Shown piece after piece: positions 17,190 through 26,911 of a DNA stretch of 64,000 nucleotides. The notes below the pieces were generated by a model. That model was not told the origin of the DNA. It did no database searches and saw nothing but the letters and a program-made list of their open reading frames with translations. The stretch is from NCBI RefSeq assembly GCF_900102895.1, contig NZ_FNGD01000010.1:62001-126000 (forward strand). Reading direction: 5' to 3'. The position numbers and the translations under genes were made by a program. Numbering within the stretch: position 1 is the first letter of the stretch; the number at the start of each line of letters is the position of its first letter. This stretch comes from Arthrobacter sp. ov407. GTDB lineage: Bacteria; Actinomycetota; Actinomycetes; Actinomycetales; Micrococcaceae.

Positions 17190-18596
17190 ATGGAGGGCAA
17201 CGCCGGCAACACGGTCCACGAGGGCACACGACACGTCGGCACGCCGCACGCGGGCGCGGAACCCACCGGGGCGGCCGTCATTCTGCGCGTCCTTCGCGTC
17301 AGCCTTCACGTCGGCTTCGCGGTGCTGCTCCTGGTGGCGCTGGTCCGGCTCGTGGCCGGCGGAATCGCGGGCCAGGGCTGGGTCACGTTGCTGCTGGCCG
17401 TGCTGCTGGCCGCCTTCTACCTCGTGGGCACCGTCCTGGAGAAACGGCATGCAGCCCACCGGACCCGGTTCGATCCGCGGCCCTACTCGGCCTGGTGGCT
17501 GGGCGGCGTCAGCCTCCTGTGGCTGCTGCTGATCTGGACCAGCGCCGACTTCGTCTGGCTGGCCTTCCCCCTGTTTTTCCTGCAGTTGCACGTGCTCCGG
17601 CGCCGGCTGGCGCTGCCGGCGATCGCACTCAGCACCCTTTTTGTCATTGGGGCGCTCTGGTTCCACAACGGCGGTATTGCACCTTCGGAGCAGGCCGGTG
17701 CGGATCCGACCAGCGCGGCGCTGCAACTGCCCATGGTCCTCGGCCCGGCGTTCGGCGCAGCCTTCGCCGTGGTCACGGGACTGGCCTACCGGGCGCTGTT
17801 CCTGGAGGCGGAAAACCAGCGGCTCGCCGCCGAGGAGCTCCGCCGCACCCGTGCCGAACTCGCCCGAACCCAGCACAATGCCGGCACCTTGGCCGAGCGC
17901 ACCCGGCTGGCCCGCGAAATCCATGACACCCTCGCCCAAGGCCTGTCCAGCATTGTGCTGATGGGGCGCGCGGCCGAGAAGGCTCTGGACGACGGCGAAC
18001 CCGCGGTGGCACGGGAAAGGATCCGCATTGTCCGGGACACGGCCGCCGCCAATCTTGCGGAGGCCCGCAACTTCGTCCGGGCCCTCCAGTCCCCCGATCT
18101 CGAGGACGGTACCCTCGTCGCCGGCCTCCTCCGGCTGTGTGAAATGACCGAAGCGGAGACCGCCGCGCGGGGTACTGGGCTGCGCTGCCGCCTCGACGTC
18201 GAAGGTGTGCCGGTGGAACTCCCCGCCGCCCACCAGACGGTCCTGCTCCGGGCCGCACAGGCGAGCCTGGCCAATGTGCGGGTTCACGCGCAGGCGAGCA
18301 CCGCCGTCGTCACCCTTTCCTTCCTGGGCCCGGAAGTGGCCATGGACATCTACGACGACGGCACCGGGTTCGACCCCGCGGCCTTGCCGGCCCGTCCGGA
18401 CGGTTCCGGCTATGGGCTGACGTCGCTGCGGGAACGCGTGGCTGCCCTCCACGGCCAGCTGGACATCGAGTCTGCCCCCGGTGAGGGAACCGTGGTGGCC
18501 ATCCGGCTGCCGCTGGGTCAAGCGCCCGATACGGCGTCCGGCACCGTTCCTGGTTCCAATGCCGCGTCGGCGCAATCCAGTGGGCGTCGGCAATGA
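17190..18596 (+). CDS. Sensor histidine kinase (NarL-type partner)
   Basis: 468 residues. Five to six N-terminal transmembrane helices (about residues 30-200) act as the sensor; there is no large extracellular domain, as in intramembrane sensors. The HisKA_3 phosphoacceptor motif REIHDTLAQGLSSIV places the autophosphorylated His at residue 245. The GHKL ATPase has N and G boxes in the DGTGFDP and GYGLTSLRERV region. ATG at 17190 is chosen because TACGCT (17178-17183) sits exactly 6 nt upstream with no Shine-Dalgarno, implying a leaderless mRNA. It overlaps the response regulator by 4 bp and is divergent from an ABC exporter. Confidence 0.9.
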   Translation: MEGNAGNTVHEGTRHVGTPHAGAEPTGAAVILRVLRVSLHVGFAVLLLVALVRLVAGGIAGQGWVTLLLAVLLAAFYLVGTVLEKRHAAHRTRFDPRPYSAWWLGGVSLLWLLLIWTSADFVWLAFPLFFLQLHVLRRRLALPAIALSTLFVIGALWFHNGGIAPSEQAGADPTSAALQLPMVLGPAFGAAFAVVTGLAYRALFLEAENQRLAAEELRRTRAELARTQHNAGTLAERTRLAREIHDTLAQGLSSIVLMGRAAEKALDDGEPAVARERIRIVRDTAAANLAEARNFVRALQSPDLEDGTLVAGLLRLCEMTEAETAARGTGLRCRLDVEGVPVELPAAHQTVLLRAAQASLANVRVHAQASTAVVTLSFLGPEVAMDIYDDGTGFDPAALPARPDGSGYGLTSLRERVAALHGQLDIESAPGEGTVVAIRLPLGQAPDTASGTVPGSNAASAQSSGRRQ

Positions 18597-19249
18597 ACAC
18601 CATCCGGGTGTTCCTGGTAGACGACCACCCGGTGGTCCGGGCCGGGCTGCGTGCGATGCTGGGTGATCTGCAGGGCATCACCGTGGTGGCCGAGGCCGCC
18701 GACGGAGGTGCCGCCCTGGCCGGACTGGCCAAGCTCCATACCCTGGGCGAGCCTGCGGACGTGGTGCTCATGGACCTGCAGATGGGCGCGGGAATGGACG
18801 GCGTCACCGCCACCGGCCGGATCAAAGCGGGAGAGGCCGGGCAGCCGGCGCCCCCAGTGCTCATCCTCACCACCTATGACTCCGACGCCGACATCCTCGC
18901 CGCCGTCGAGGCCGGCGCCAGCGGCTACATGCTCAAAGATGCCCCGCCGGAGCAGATCCGCCAGGCGGTGCTCTCCGCCGCGGCCGGCGGGACGGCGCTG
19001 GCACCCGAGGTCGCGGCCAGGCTGATGGGCCGGATCCGGAATCCGGAGCCGGCCCTGTCCGCCCGCGAGATCCAGCTGCTCGAACTGCTGGCCACCGGGA
19101 TGGGAAACCGGGCGATCGCGAAGCAGCTGTACATCTCCGAGGCCACGGTCAAAACCCACCTCGTGCACATCTACGGCAAGCTCGGCGTGGACAACCGCAC
19201 TGCCGCGATCGCCGTGGCCGCGCAGCGCAGGATCATCCGGCGGCCCTAG
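18593..19249 (+). CDS. LuxR/NarL-family response regulator
   Basis: 218 residues. Receiver domain (1-125): acidic pocket D10-D11, phosphoacceptor D61 (VVLMDLQM) and conserved K115 (YMLKDAPP). The LuxR-type helix-turn-helix is at about 155-210 (LSAREIQLLELLATGMGNRAIAKQL...). It is translationally coupled to the kinase (ATGA overlap). The probable targets are the divergent MacB-like exporter operon and its own promoter. Confidence 0.93.
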   Translation: MNTIRVFLVDDHPVVRAGLRAMLGDLQGITVVAEAADGGAALAGLAKLHTLGEPADVVLMDLQMGAGMDGVTATGRIKAGEAGQPAPPVLILTTYDSDADILAAVEAGASGYMLKDAPPEQIRQAVLSAAAGGTALAPEVAARLMGRIRNPEPALSAREIQLLELLATGMGNRAIAKQLYISEATVKTHLVHIYGKLGVDNRTAAIAVAAQRRIIRRP

Positions 19250-19366
19250 GCGTGCCCAGGCGTACCCGCCGCCTGGGTTCGTGCCGGTGTCATGCGCCGG
19301 CGGCTGTGTCATGCGCCGGTGCTTTGTGACAGGGGAGTTGTCAGTGGTCCGGGGCATAATGGCGCC

Positions 19367-21352
19367 ATGGGGAAATCATCAAAACTTGCACTGGCCCTTG
19401 TGGGTCTTGTTCTTGGCGCCTCGCTGGTCGCCTGCGGAGACGGCCGGGACGGCGCAGAAGGCGCCGCCCAGCAGCTCGCCATTGCGGTGTCCGCGCTCGA
19501 TGTCGGATCCGTCGCCTTCGAGGGGAAGGAATCGGGCGCCGCCAACGAGCAGCTCAAGGAAATATTCCAGGGACTGGACCCGGACAAACCAGACGTGCAG
19601 GCCGGCGAGCTGACCTTCGAGTCGGACACGGCCACGTTTCCGCTGAACTACACCTGGAAAGTCGGCGCGGAGGAATGGAAATACACCGTTTCCGCGCAGC
19701 TGAAGAAGTCCGGCGACAAGTGGCTCACGGTGTGGAAGCCGGCCATGCTGGTTCCCGACCTCGCTGACGGGGAGATCCTCACCCGCGCCACCCAGACGCC
19801 GCAGCGGGCGTCTATCCTGGGCGCCGGCGGCGCTCCGCTGGTGATGTACCGGCCGGTGGTCAACGTTGGTATCGACAAGCCGGCACTCGGCGACGCGGAC
19901 CCCGCCGGCTCCGCCACCAAGCTTGCCCAACTGGTCGGCGTGGACCCGGCAGCCTACGCCCGGCAGGTCGCGGCGGCCGGTCCGGACGCCTTCGTCCCGG
20001 CCATCACCTTCCGCGAGGACGGTTCCCGGACCATCACCGACGAGCAGATCTCCGCCATCCCCGGCGCCCGCGCCATCCAGGACAGCCTGCCGCTGGCACC
20101 CACCCGCACGTTTGCGCGGGCACTTCTGGGTACAGTCTCCGAGGCGAACGCGGAGCAAATCGAGAAATCCGGCGGCGCGCTCAAGCCCGGGGACACCACG
20201 GGCGCCGGGGGCCTGCAGCAGCAGTATGACGCGCAGCTGCGCGGAACCGACGGCATCGTGATCCGGGCACAGAAAGCCGGACTCACGGCCGCGGAAATCC
20301 AGGCGGCCAACCCCGATCCGAGACGCGTGCTGTTCCAGACTCAGATAAAAGCAGGAACCCCGCTGAAAACCACCCTGGACCCGAAGCTGCAGCAGCTGGC
20401 GGAAGACGTGCTCGGCAAGGTCGGCCCCGCGTCGGCCATCGTGGCGCTCCGGCCCTCCAGCGGCGCCGTACTGGCGGCCGCTTCCGGGCCCGGCAGCAAC
20501 GGCTACGACACCGCGATGCTGGGACAGTACGCCCCCGGATCGATCTTCAAGATGGTCGATTCCCTGGCCATGTTCCGCAAGGGGATGACCCCCGATTCCA
20601 AGGTGGACTGCCCGGCGACCCTCACGGTGGACGGCCGCACCTTCAAGAACGCGGAGGGATACCCCGAATCCTCCCTGGGTTCCGTGACGCTGCGCGACGC
20701 CTTTGCGCACTCCTGCAACACAGCCTTCATCAACGCCCGCGACACCGTCAGCCAGGCGCAGCTCGAATCCGCCGCGACCTCGCTGGGCGTGGCAGTCGAA
20801 GCGCCCGCGCTCGGCGCCGCCGCGTTCCTCGGCTCGGTCCCCGGGGAAGCTGCAGAAACCGAACACGCCGCCTCCATGATCGGCCAGGGCAAAGTGCTCC
20901 TGTCCCCGCTGGCCGCCGCCATCATGGCCGGCTCCGTCGCCAAGGGAGCCCCGGTGGCCGCCCAGCTGGTATTGAATCCGAATGCGGGCGTCACGTCCCC
21001 GGGTGCCGAGGGCACGCCCACTGCCGGCACCGGAACAGGCACGGCGCCGGCAGCGGCACCGGCCACGGCCGCCAAGACGCCGGTAACGGCAGCGGAAGCC
21101 GCGGCGTTGGCTGACATGATGCGGGCCGTCGTGACCAGCGGGCATGCCGGGTTCCTGGCCTCCGTCCCGGGCGAGCCCGTCGGCGCGAAGACCGGAACGG
21201 CTGAGTTCGGCAAGGACACCCCGCCCAAGACCCACGCCTGGATCGTGGCTGTGCACGGTGACCTGGCCGTCGCCGTCTTCGTGGAGGACGGCGGCCTTGG
21301 AGCCACCACGTCCGGGCCGCTGCTCAAGGAGTTCCTCACCCGAGCCAGCTGA
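19367..21352 (+). CDS. Penicillin-binding transpeptidase, lipoprotein, MecA_N domain
   Basis: 661 residues. The signal peptide LALALVGLVLGASLVACG has a lipobox with Cys at about residue 20, so the protein is probably anchored as a lipoprotein outside the membrane. An NTF2-like MecA_N domain (about 25-140) and a dimerisation domain precede the transpeptidase. Active-site motifs are SIFK (S392, K395), SCN (449-451) and KTG (608-610), all intact. It cross-links peptidoglycan as a class B PBP. The Ala/Thr-rich insert TAGTGTGTAPAAAPATAA near residue 560 is low-complexity. The MecA_N domain is shared with low-affinity PBPs, but resistance is not implied. The start has CATAAT (19355-19360) 6 nt upstream and looks leaderless. 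Confidence 0.92.
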   Translation: MGKSSKLALALVGLVLGASLVACGDGRDGAEGAAQQLAIAVSALDVGSVAFEGKESGAANEQLKEIFQGLDPDKPDVQAGELTFESDTATFPLNYTWKVGAEEWKYTVSAQLKKSGDKWLTVWKPAMLVPDLADGEILTRATQTPQRASILGAGGAPLVMYRPVVNVGIDKPALGDADPAGSATKLAQLVGVDPAAYARQVAAAGPDAFVPAITFREDGSRTITDEQISAIPGARAIQDSLPLAPTRTFARALLGTVSEANAEQIEKSGGALKPGDTTGAGGLQQQYDAQLRGTDGIVIRAQKAGLTAAEIQAANPDPRRVLFQTQIKAGTPLKTTLDPKLQQLAEDVLGKVGPASAIVALRPSSGAVLAAASGPGSNGYDTAMLGQYAPGSIFKMVDSLAMFRKGMTPDSKVDCPATLTVDGRTFKNAEGYPESSLGSVTLRDAFAHSCNTAFINARDTVSQAQLESAATSLGVAVEAPALGAAAFLGSVPGEAAETEHAASMIGQGKVLLSPLAAAIMAGSVAKGAPVAAQLVLNPNAGVTSPGAEGTPTAGTGTGTAPAAAPATAAKTPVTAAEAAALADMMRAVVTSGHAGFLASVPGEPVGAKTGTAEFGKDTPPKTHAWIVAVHGDLAVAVFVEDGGLGATTSGPLLKEFLTRAS

Positions 21353-21406
21353 CCGGAAAAGTCCCGCGCCACCCGGGCGTGGGAAGACCGTGGGAAGATT
21401 GAACGC

Positions 21407-23089
21407 GTGGCTCATATTGACGTTTCCGGCATCGACTACTTCCTCTCCGACGGCACCCAGCTGCTCAACGGGGTGACCTTCAAGGTCCCGGACGGCACCA
21501 AGACGGCGCTGATCGGGCCCAACGGAACCGGCAAGACCACGCTGTTCCGGATCATCTCCGGCGACCTCGTTGCGGATGAAGGCGTGATCGGCCGGTCCGG
21601 CAACATGGGGATCATGCGCCAGTTCGTGGGCCAGGTCCGGGATGACTCCACGGTCCGCGACCTGCTGGTCTCCGCCGCCCCGCCCGCGCTGGCCGCCGCC
21701 GCGCGTACCGTCGACGAGGCAGAACTCGCCATGCTGGAGCACGACGACGAGCCCACCCAGATGGCCTATGCCCAGGCCATCGTGGACTGGGGAGACGCCG
21801 GCGGCTACGACGTCGAGACCGTCTGGGACGAGGTCTGCATGACCGCCCTCGGGCTGCCGTTCGACCGGGCGCAGCACCGCCCGGCGTCGAGTCTCTCCGG
21901 CGGCGAACAGAAGCGGCTGGTCCTCGAGGCCCTCTTCGCCGGCCCCGACGAACTGCTGCTCCTGGACGAGCCGGACAACTACCTCGACGTGCCGGGCAAG
22001 CGCTGGCTCGAGGCCAAGCTGAACGAGTCGAAGAAGACCGTGTTCTTCATCAGCCACGACCGTGAACTGCTCAACAACGCCGCCGGCCGCATCGTCACGC
22101 TGGAACCGGGCATCAACGGCGCCGGCGCCTGGATCCACGGCGGCGGCTTCGGCTCCTACGTGGATGCCCGGGCCGACCGGAACGCGCGCTTCGAGGAGCT
22201 GCGCAAGCGCTGGGACGAGGAGCACGTAAAGCTCAAGGAACTCGTCAACATGTACAAGAACAAGGCCGCGTTCCGTTCCGACATGGCCAACCGCTATCAC
22301 GCGGCGCAGACCCGGCTCGCGAAGTTCCTCGAGGCCGGTCCGCCCGAGGCCCTGCCGATCGAACAAAACGTGCAGATGCGGCTCAAGGGCGGCCGCACCG
22401 CCAAGCGCGCCGTCGTGGCGGAGAAGCTTGAACTGACGGGGCTGATGAAGCCGTTCTCCACCGAGATCTGGTTCGGCGACCGGGTGGGCGTCCTGGGTTC
22501 CAACGGTTCGGGCAAGAGCCACTTCCTGCGCCTGCTCGCCACCGGCGGCACGGATCCGGAACGGGAGCACCTGCCGGTGTCCGACGTCGAGATCGCGGAG
22601 GTGCCGCATGAGGGCACCGTGAAACTCGGCGCCCGGATCCGGCCCGGCTTCTTCGCCCAGACCCACGTCAGGCCCGACCTGCTGGGTAAGACCCTGCTCG
22701 AAATCCTCCACCGGGGCGATGAACACCGCTCCGGAATGGGCCGCGAAGCCGCTGCCGGGGCGCTGGACGGCTACGGCCTGGCGGCGCAGTCCGAGCAGAA
22801 GTACGAGTCCCTCTCCGGTGGCCAGCAGGCGCGGTTCCAGATCCTGCTGCTGCAGCTCTCGGGCGCCACGCTGCTGTTGCTCGACGAGCCCACCGACAAC
22901 CTGGACCTGCACTCGGCCGAGGCCCTGGAACGGGCGATCGACCACTTCGAGGGCACCGTCCTGGCGGTCACCCACGACCGCTGGTTCGCCCGCACTTTCG
23001 ACCGCTTCCTGGTCTTCGGCTCCGACGGCAGGGTCTACGAGTCCGCCGAACCGGTCTGGGACGAAAAACGCGTCGAGCGCGCCCGCTAA
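21407..23089 (+). CDS. ABC-F family ATPase
   Basis: 560 residues with two ABC cassettes and no membrane segments, so this is a soluble ABC-F protein of the ribosome-associated translation-factor class. Cassette 1: Walker A GPNGTGKT (37-44), signature LSGGEQKR, Walker B LLLLDEPDNYLD. An interdomain linker (about 240-320) is rich in charged residues. Cassette 2: Walker A GSNGSGKS, signature LSGGQQAR, Walker B LLLLDEPTDNLD. ABC-F proteins relieve ribosome stalling and some protect against ribosome-targeting antibiotics; which applies here is not evident. The start is GTG with AAGATT 6 nt upstream (21395-21400). Confidence 0.93.
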   Translation: MAHIDVSGIDYFLSDGTQLLNGVTFKVPDGTKTALIGPNGTGKTTLFRIISGDLVADEGVIGRSGNMGIMRQFVGQVRDDSTVRDLLVSAAPPALAAAARTVDEAELAMLEHDDEPTQMAYAQAIVDWGDAGGYDVETVWDEVCMTALGLPFDRAQHRPASSLSGGEQKRLVLEALFAGPDELLLLDEPDNYLDVPGKRWLEAKLNESKKTVFFISHDRELLNNAAGRIVTLEPGINGAGAWIHGGGFGSYVDARADRNARFEELRKRWDEEHVKLKELVNMYKNKAAFRSDMANRYHAAQTRLAKFLEAGPPEALPIEQNVQMRLKGGRTAKRAVVAEKLELTGLMKPFSTEIWFGDRVGVLGSNGSGKSHFLRLLATGGTDPEREHLPVSDVEIAEVPHEGTVKLGARIRPGFFAQTHVRPDLLGKTLLEILHRGDEHRSGMGREAAAGALDGYGLAAQSEQKYESLSGGQQARFQILLLQLSGATLLLLDEPTDNLDLHSAEALERAIDHFEGTVLAVTHDRWFARTFDRFLVFGSDGRVYESAEPVWDEKRVERAR

Positions 23090-23111
23090 GCCGCACGACG
23101 GAGTCCACAAA

Positions 23112-23176
23112 GCAACGCGGGGTCAGGTACGGCCCATGCCGGGGGCGGTTATGGGCGCTAAGTGACCCCGCGTTGC
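23112..23176. repeat. 65-bp palindromic element
   Basis: Outer 14-bp arms GCAACGCGGGGTCA (23112-23125) and TGACCCCGCGTTGC (23163-23176) are perfectly complementary. Inside, GCCCAT (23132-23137) pairs with ATGGGC (23151-23156), giving a long interrupted hairpin. It lies 22 bp after the ABC-F stop and has no T-run, so it may be a REP-like dispersed palindrome rather than a plain terminator. Confidence 0.8.
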
Positions 23177-23230
23177 CCTGTATGTCGCGCAACAAATGAT
23201 TAAATAATCACAAACCGTTAGCATTTGATC

Positions 23231-24004
23231 ATGAACACTGATGAGCGGCACCGCCTGATCGGCGGACTGCTTCGCAACCGCGAACAGGTGACGGTGGACG
23301 ATCTGAAGGCCGCCTGCGGCGCCTCCGGTGCCACCATCCGGCGCGACCTCGACGTCCTGGCCCTGCACGGCGTGCTGCGGAGGGTCCACGGCGGCGCCAG
23401 GAGCCTGGTTTTCGGCGGCGAGAACCCGCAATACGGGCAGCGCGAGCTGGAGGACCACTCCGCCAAAGTGCGGATCGCCGCCGGTGTGGCGGCCATGCTC
23501 CAGGGCCGGGGACACGTCTGGCTGGACAGCGGCACCACGGCCACGGAGATCGCCCGCCAGTTGCGCCAACGCGAGATGACGATCATGCCGATGTCGTTGC
23601 GAGCCGTCACCGCGCTGTCCCGGGACGATGTGCCTGCCGGGCGCCGCCCCGAGCTCCTGATGCCGGGCGGCGCCCTCGTCCCCGGTGAACTGTCCTTCCG
23701 CGGGCCCATGACCGAAGCCAACATCCGCTCGCTGCGGTTTGACGCCGCCGTGGTCACGCCGTGCGCCCTGAACCTTAAGGACGGGCTGTTGGCCCACGAT
23801 CTCGACGACGCCGCAGTCAAGCGCGCTGGCTTGGAATCCGCGGCCCGGGTGATCGTCGCCTGTGCCGGAGCCAAATGGAACGCCAGCGCCGTCGCCCTCG
23901 TGGCTTCCCTGGATGCCGTGGATGTCATCGTGACCGACCGGCAGTTCAGCCCTGAAGAACTTGACCAACTCGCACAGCACTCGGTGGAAGCAGTGATCGT
24001 ATGA
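23231..24004 (+). CDS. DeoR-family transcriptional regulator
   Basis: 257 residues. An N-terminal DeoR helix-turn-helix (about 5-58: RHRLIGGLLRNREQVTVDDL, then SGATIRRDLDVLALHG) is followed by a DeoRC sugar-phosphate-binding domain (about 75-230). The conserved DSGTTATEIA phosphate loop is present. Such proteins usually repress sugar catabolic or transport genes and release DNA on binding a phosphorylated sugar. ATG at 23231 is preferred to a TTG six bases upstream. The upstream sequence is unusually A/T-rich (TGATTAAATAATCA, an imperfect dyad at about 23197-23210), a plausible autoregulatory site. It overlaps the MFS gene by 4 bp. Confidence 0.9.
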   Translation: MNTDERHRLIGGLLRNREQVTVDDLKAACGASGATIRRDLDVLALHGVLRRVHGGARSLVFGGENPQYGQRELEDHSAKVRIAAGVAAMLQGRGHVWLDSGTTATEIARQLRQREMTIMPMSLRAVTALSRDDVPAGRRPELLMPGGALVPGELSFRGPMTEANIRSLRFDAAVVTPCALNLKDGLLAHDLDDAAVKRAGLESAARVIVACAGAKWNASAVALVASLDAVDVIVTDRQFSPEELDQLAQHSVEAVIV

Positions 24005-25188
24005 CCGGTACCGCAACCGTCCCGCAACTGAAGGCTGCCACCGGGGCAACTTTCCTTGTCTTCGGGATCAACGGATTAGTTTTCGCCAGTTGGGCCGCCC
24101 GCATCCCCGCGGTGACGGAGATCTTGCACATCACCGCAGGCCAGATGGGAACCCTGTTGCTGTGCCTGGCGGTCGGCTCGCTGATCGCCCTGCCCACGGC
24201 CGGGTTCGTCGTCGGCCGGATCGGCACCGCCAACACCGTCCGGAGTGCCGGACTTGTGGCCGCGGCGGCCGGCGTCGGCGTCGCGCTGTCCCTGATGGCG
24301 GCCTCCGTCCCGGGGACGGCGATCGCCCTGTTCTTCTTCGGGATCGGCGTCGGGCTCTGGGACGTTTCGCAGAACATTGAGGGTGCCGACGTCGAGCACC
24401 GGCTCGGGTGCACCATCATGCCGCAGTTCCACGCGGCCTTCAGCGGCGGCGCGTTCGTCGGCGCCCTGATCGGGGCCGGACTGTCCACCCTGGGGGTCGG
24501 GCTCCCGGAACACCTGCTGGTCATCGCCGCCGTCGTCGCCGTTCTGACCACGGTGGCCCCGCGGTACTTCCTGCCCCATCTGCCCGCCGAGGCGCCCGCC
24601 GCCGGGGACACGGACCACGGCAAGGCCGGGCGGGCCTGGCGGGACGGCCGCACGCTGCTGATCGGCGTCGTCGTTCTCGGCGCCACCTTGACTGAAGGCG
24701 CCGGCAACGACTGGATTGCCAAGGCCGCCGTTGACGGCCTGGGCGCTCACCAATCCACCGGGGCGCTGCTGTTCGCCGCCTTTGTCCTCGCCATGACCGC
24801 CATGCGCTTCTTCGGCGGCCGCGCCATCGACGCCTACGGCCGCGTGGCCGTGCTCCGCGCCAGCATGGCCGCGGCAGCTGCGGGCCTCTGCCTCTTCGTG
24901 TTCGCGGGAACCATCTGGCTGGCCGCTGCCGGCGCCGTGCTCTGGGGCGTGGGCGCCGCCCTCGCATTTCCGATCGGGATGTCCGCAGCGGCGGATGACC
25001 CCAGGAAGGCGGCCGCCCGGGTGTCGGTCGTGTCCACGCTGGGCTATGTTGCCTTCCTGGCCGGGCCGCCGCTGCTGGGCTACCTGGGCGATGTCACCGG
25101 TATCAGGACCGCCCTGCTGGCGATCGGGATTCCGATTCTGGTGGCCCTGGTGCTCGCTGGAGCCGCGAAGCCCTTGCCCGCGAGGTAA
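24001..25188 (+). CDS. MFS transporter (YbjJ-like)
   Basis: 395 residues and about 12 transmembrane helices. The N-terminal FGINGLVFASWAARIPAV and the central GAGNDWIA segment resemble the fucose/YbjJ-related branch of MFS permeases with unassigned substrates. It is translationally coupled to the DeoR regulator (ATGA), so a sugar or sugar derivative whose phosphate is sensed by that regulator is the best guess. A cytoplasmic loop near residue 200 is short and charged. Confidence 0.88.
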   Translation: MTGTATVPQLKAATGATFLVFGINGLVFASWAARIPAVTEILHITAGQMGTLLLCLAVGSLIALPTAGFVVGRIGTANTVRSAGLVAAAAGVGVALSLMAASVPGTAIALFFFGIGVGLWDVSQNIEGADVEHRLGCTIMPQFHAAFSGGAFVGALIGAGLSTLGVGLPEHLLVIAAVVAVLTTVAPRYFLPHLPAEAPAAGDTDHGKAGRAWRDGRTLLIGVVVLGATLTEGAGNDWIAKAAVDGLGAHQSTGALLFAAFVLAMTAMRFFGGRAIDAYGRVAVLRASMAAAAAGLCLFVFAGTIWLAAAGAVLWGVGAALAFPIGMSAAADDPRKAAARVSVVSTLGYVAFLAGPPLLGYLGDVTGIRTALLAIGIPILVALVLAGAAKPLPAR

Positions 25189-25265
25189 GTGCCCCGCTGC
25201 GTGCTCATTACATCCTCGCCGCGCTCCCGCCCCCGGCGGGCCGTATCCGGCAGTATGGTGGTCAA

Positions 25266-26762
25266 ATGCGATCCATGCTGAGGAAGGCCCCCGGCCGCCT
25301 GTCCAAATTCGACCGCAAACTGGTGCGCGCAGTCTCCAATCTGCCGGGCGGAGGCCATGACGAGTTCTTCCGCCGTCTGTCCGCCGCCGCCAACCAGGGC
25401 AAACTCTGGTTCGGCGTTGCCGGAGCCATGGCCCTTGTGCCCGGCAAGACGCGGCGGGCAGCGGTGCACGGGCTCATCGCGCAAGGGGTGGCATCGGTAG
25501 TCACGAACGTCGTGTTTAAGACCCTCCTGCCCCGGACGCGCCCCCTGCCCGAACACCTTCCAGTCTTCCGCTTCGTCAACCCGCAGCCGACGAGTTCGTC
25601 GATGCCGTCGGGCCATTCGGCCTCCGCCGTGGCCTTCGCGCTGGGAGTCGGCATGGTCCGCCCGGCGCTGGGTGCGGCGCTGGCCCCCGTCGCGGCCGGG
25701 GTGGCCTACTCCCGGGTCCACACCGGGGCCCACTGGCCCTCCGATGTGCTGTTCGGTTCCGCGATCGGCGCCGGCGCGGCCATGGTGACGCGGAAGTGGT
25801 GGCCCGTCCGGCCGCCGTTCCCGGAAACCCGCCGAGCTGCCCTCGGGGCCGCGGAACTCCCGGAGGGACAGGGGCTCTGCATCGCAGTCAACACCCTCGG
25901 CGGGTCCTATGCTGACGAGACAGTTGACGCCCTGCAGGAAACATTCCCCAAAGCGTATATAAAGAAAATCGGGCACGACGAAGCCGTCGACGCAGGCATC
26001 GCCCAGGTCGCAACACGGCCGGGCATTGCGGCCCTGGGCGTCTGGGGCGGCGACGGAACCGTGGGCGCCGCGGCGGCCGCCGCCGTCGAGCGTTCCCTCC
26101 CGCTGCTGGTGCTCCCCGGCGGAACGCTCAACCACTTCGCCCGCGACGCGGGGACGCCCACCTTGGCGGCGGCGGTGCAGGCGGCCTCGCACGGCGAGGC
26201 CGCAGTGGCCGACGTCGGGCACGTGAGCGTCGAACGCGGGCTCCCCGACAGCCCGGAGCACCTCGAACTGATCATGCTCAACACGGCCAGCATCGGTCTC
26301 TACCCGAACCTGGTCCGCCGGCGCGAACAGCTCCAGCCGGCACTGGGGAAACCCCTGGCCGGAGTGGTGGCCATGTTCCGGACCTTTGCGGCCGGCACCC
26401 CCACCACCCTGATCGTCAACGGGGAGCGGCACCGGCTGTGGATCCTGTACATCGGCCGCGGCCGCTACTACCCCCGCGACCACGCCCCGCTGGTGCGCCC
26501 CGTCCTCGCGGACGGGGTCCTGGACCTGCGGATGATCACCGCCGATGAGCCGCTTTCCCGGCTGCGGCTGCTCTGGGCCGTGCTCACGGGCACCGTGGCC
26601 ACGTCCGGGATCACCCATCTCACCGAAACGGACCGCATCACGGTGGAACCCGGGAACGGGCCCATGGTCCTCGCCGTCGACGGGGAGGTCATGCCCGGGG
26701 TGCGGAGCGTGGAGTTCACGGTCCGCCGCGACGCCCTGACGTATTACTCGCCGCTCCCCTGA
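25266..26762 (+). CDS. PAP2 phosphatase / diacylglycerol kinase-like fusion
   Basis: 498 residues. N-terminal PAP2 domain (about 20-175): KTLLPRTRP, PSGHSASA and SRVHTGAHWPSDV, the three acid-phosphatase motifs with catalytic His. C-terminal diacylglycerol-kinase catalytic domain (about 195-495): WGGDGTVG nucleotide loop and LPGGTLNHFARD. Such fusions, common in high-GC Gram-positives, probably interconvert phosphatidate and diacylglycerol-type lipids or isoprenoid phosphates at the membrane. The start has TATGGT (25254-25259) 6 nt upstream and no Shine-Dalgarno. Confidence 0.88.
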   Translation: MRSMLRKAPGRLSKFDRKLVRAVSNLPGGGHDEFFRRLSAAANQGKLWFGVAGAMALVPGKTRRAAVHGLIAQGVASVVTNVVFKTLLPRTRPLPEHLPVFRFVNPQPTSSSMPSGHSASAVAFALGVGMVRPALGAALAPVAAGVAYSRVHTGAHWPSDVLFGSAIGAGAAMVTRKWWPVRPPFPETRRAALGAAELPEGQGLCIAVNTLGGSYADETVDALQETFPKAYIKKIGHDEAVDAGIAQVATRPGIAALGVWGGDGTVGAAAAAAVERSLPLLVLPGGTLNHFARDAGTPTLAAAVQAASHGEAAVADVGHVSVERGLPDSPEHLELIMLNTASIGLYPNLVRRREQLQPALGKPLAGVVAMFRTFAAGTPTTLIVNGERHRLWILYIGRGRYYPRDHAPLVRPVLADGVLDLRMITADEPLSRLRLLWAVLTGTVATSGITHLTETDRITVEPGNGPMVLAVDGEVMPGVRSVEFTVRRDALTYYSPLP

Positions 26763-26911
26763 GCCTGTCATCCTCCCGGACTACCCTGATTCGCCCCTGA
26801 ATCATCCCTGAGACCGGCGAAATACGCCGCCGGCCTCGGTAGCGTGGTGTGCAGACGGGCCCGTGAGTGCGGTGCCCCGGACCATCTCCCGCTACGCAAA
26901 GGAACGCTTCC

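Noticed and set aside
16950..18593. A 547-codon minus-strand frame over the sensor kinase
   Set aside because: Antisense shadow of the HisKA_3 kinase gene; composition rich in Gly, Gln, Arg and His with no domain.
19379..23110. A 1243-codon open frame on the minus strand across the PBP and ABC-F genes
   Set aside because: It is antisense to two genes with complete catalytic motifs; long antisense frames are expected in very GC-rich DNA with few stop codons.
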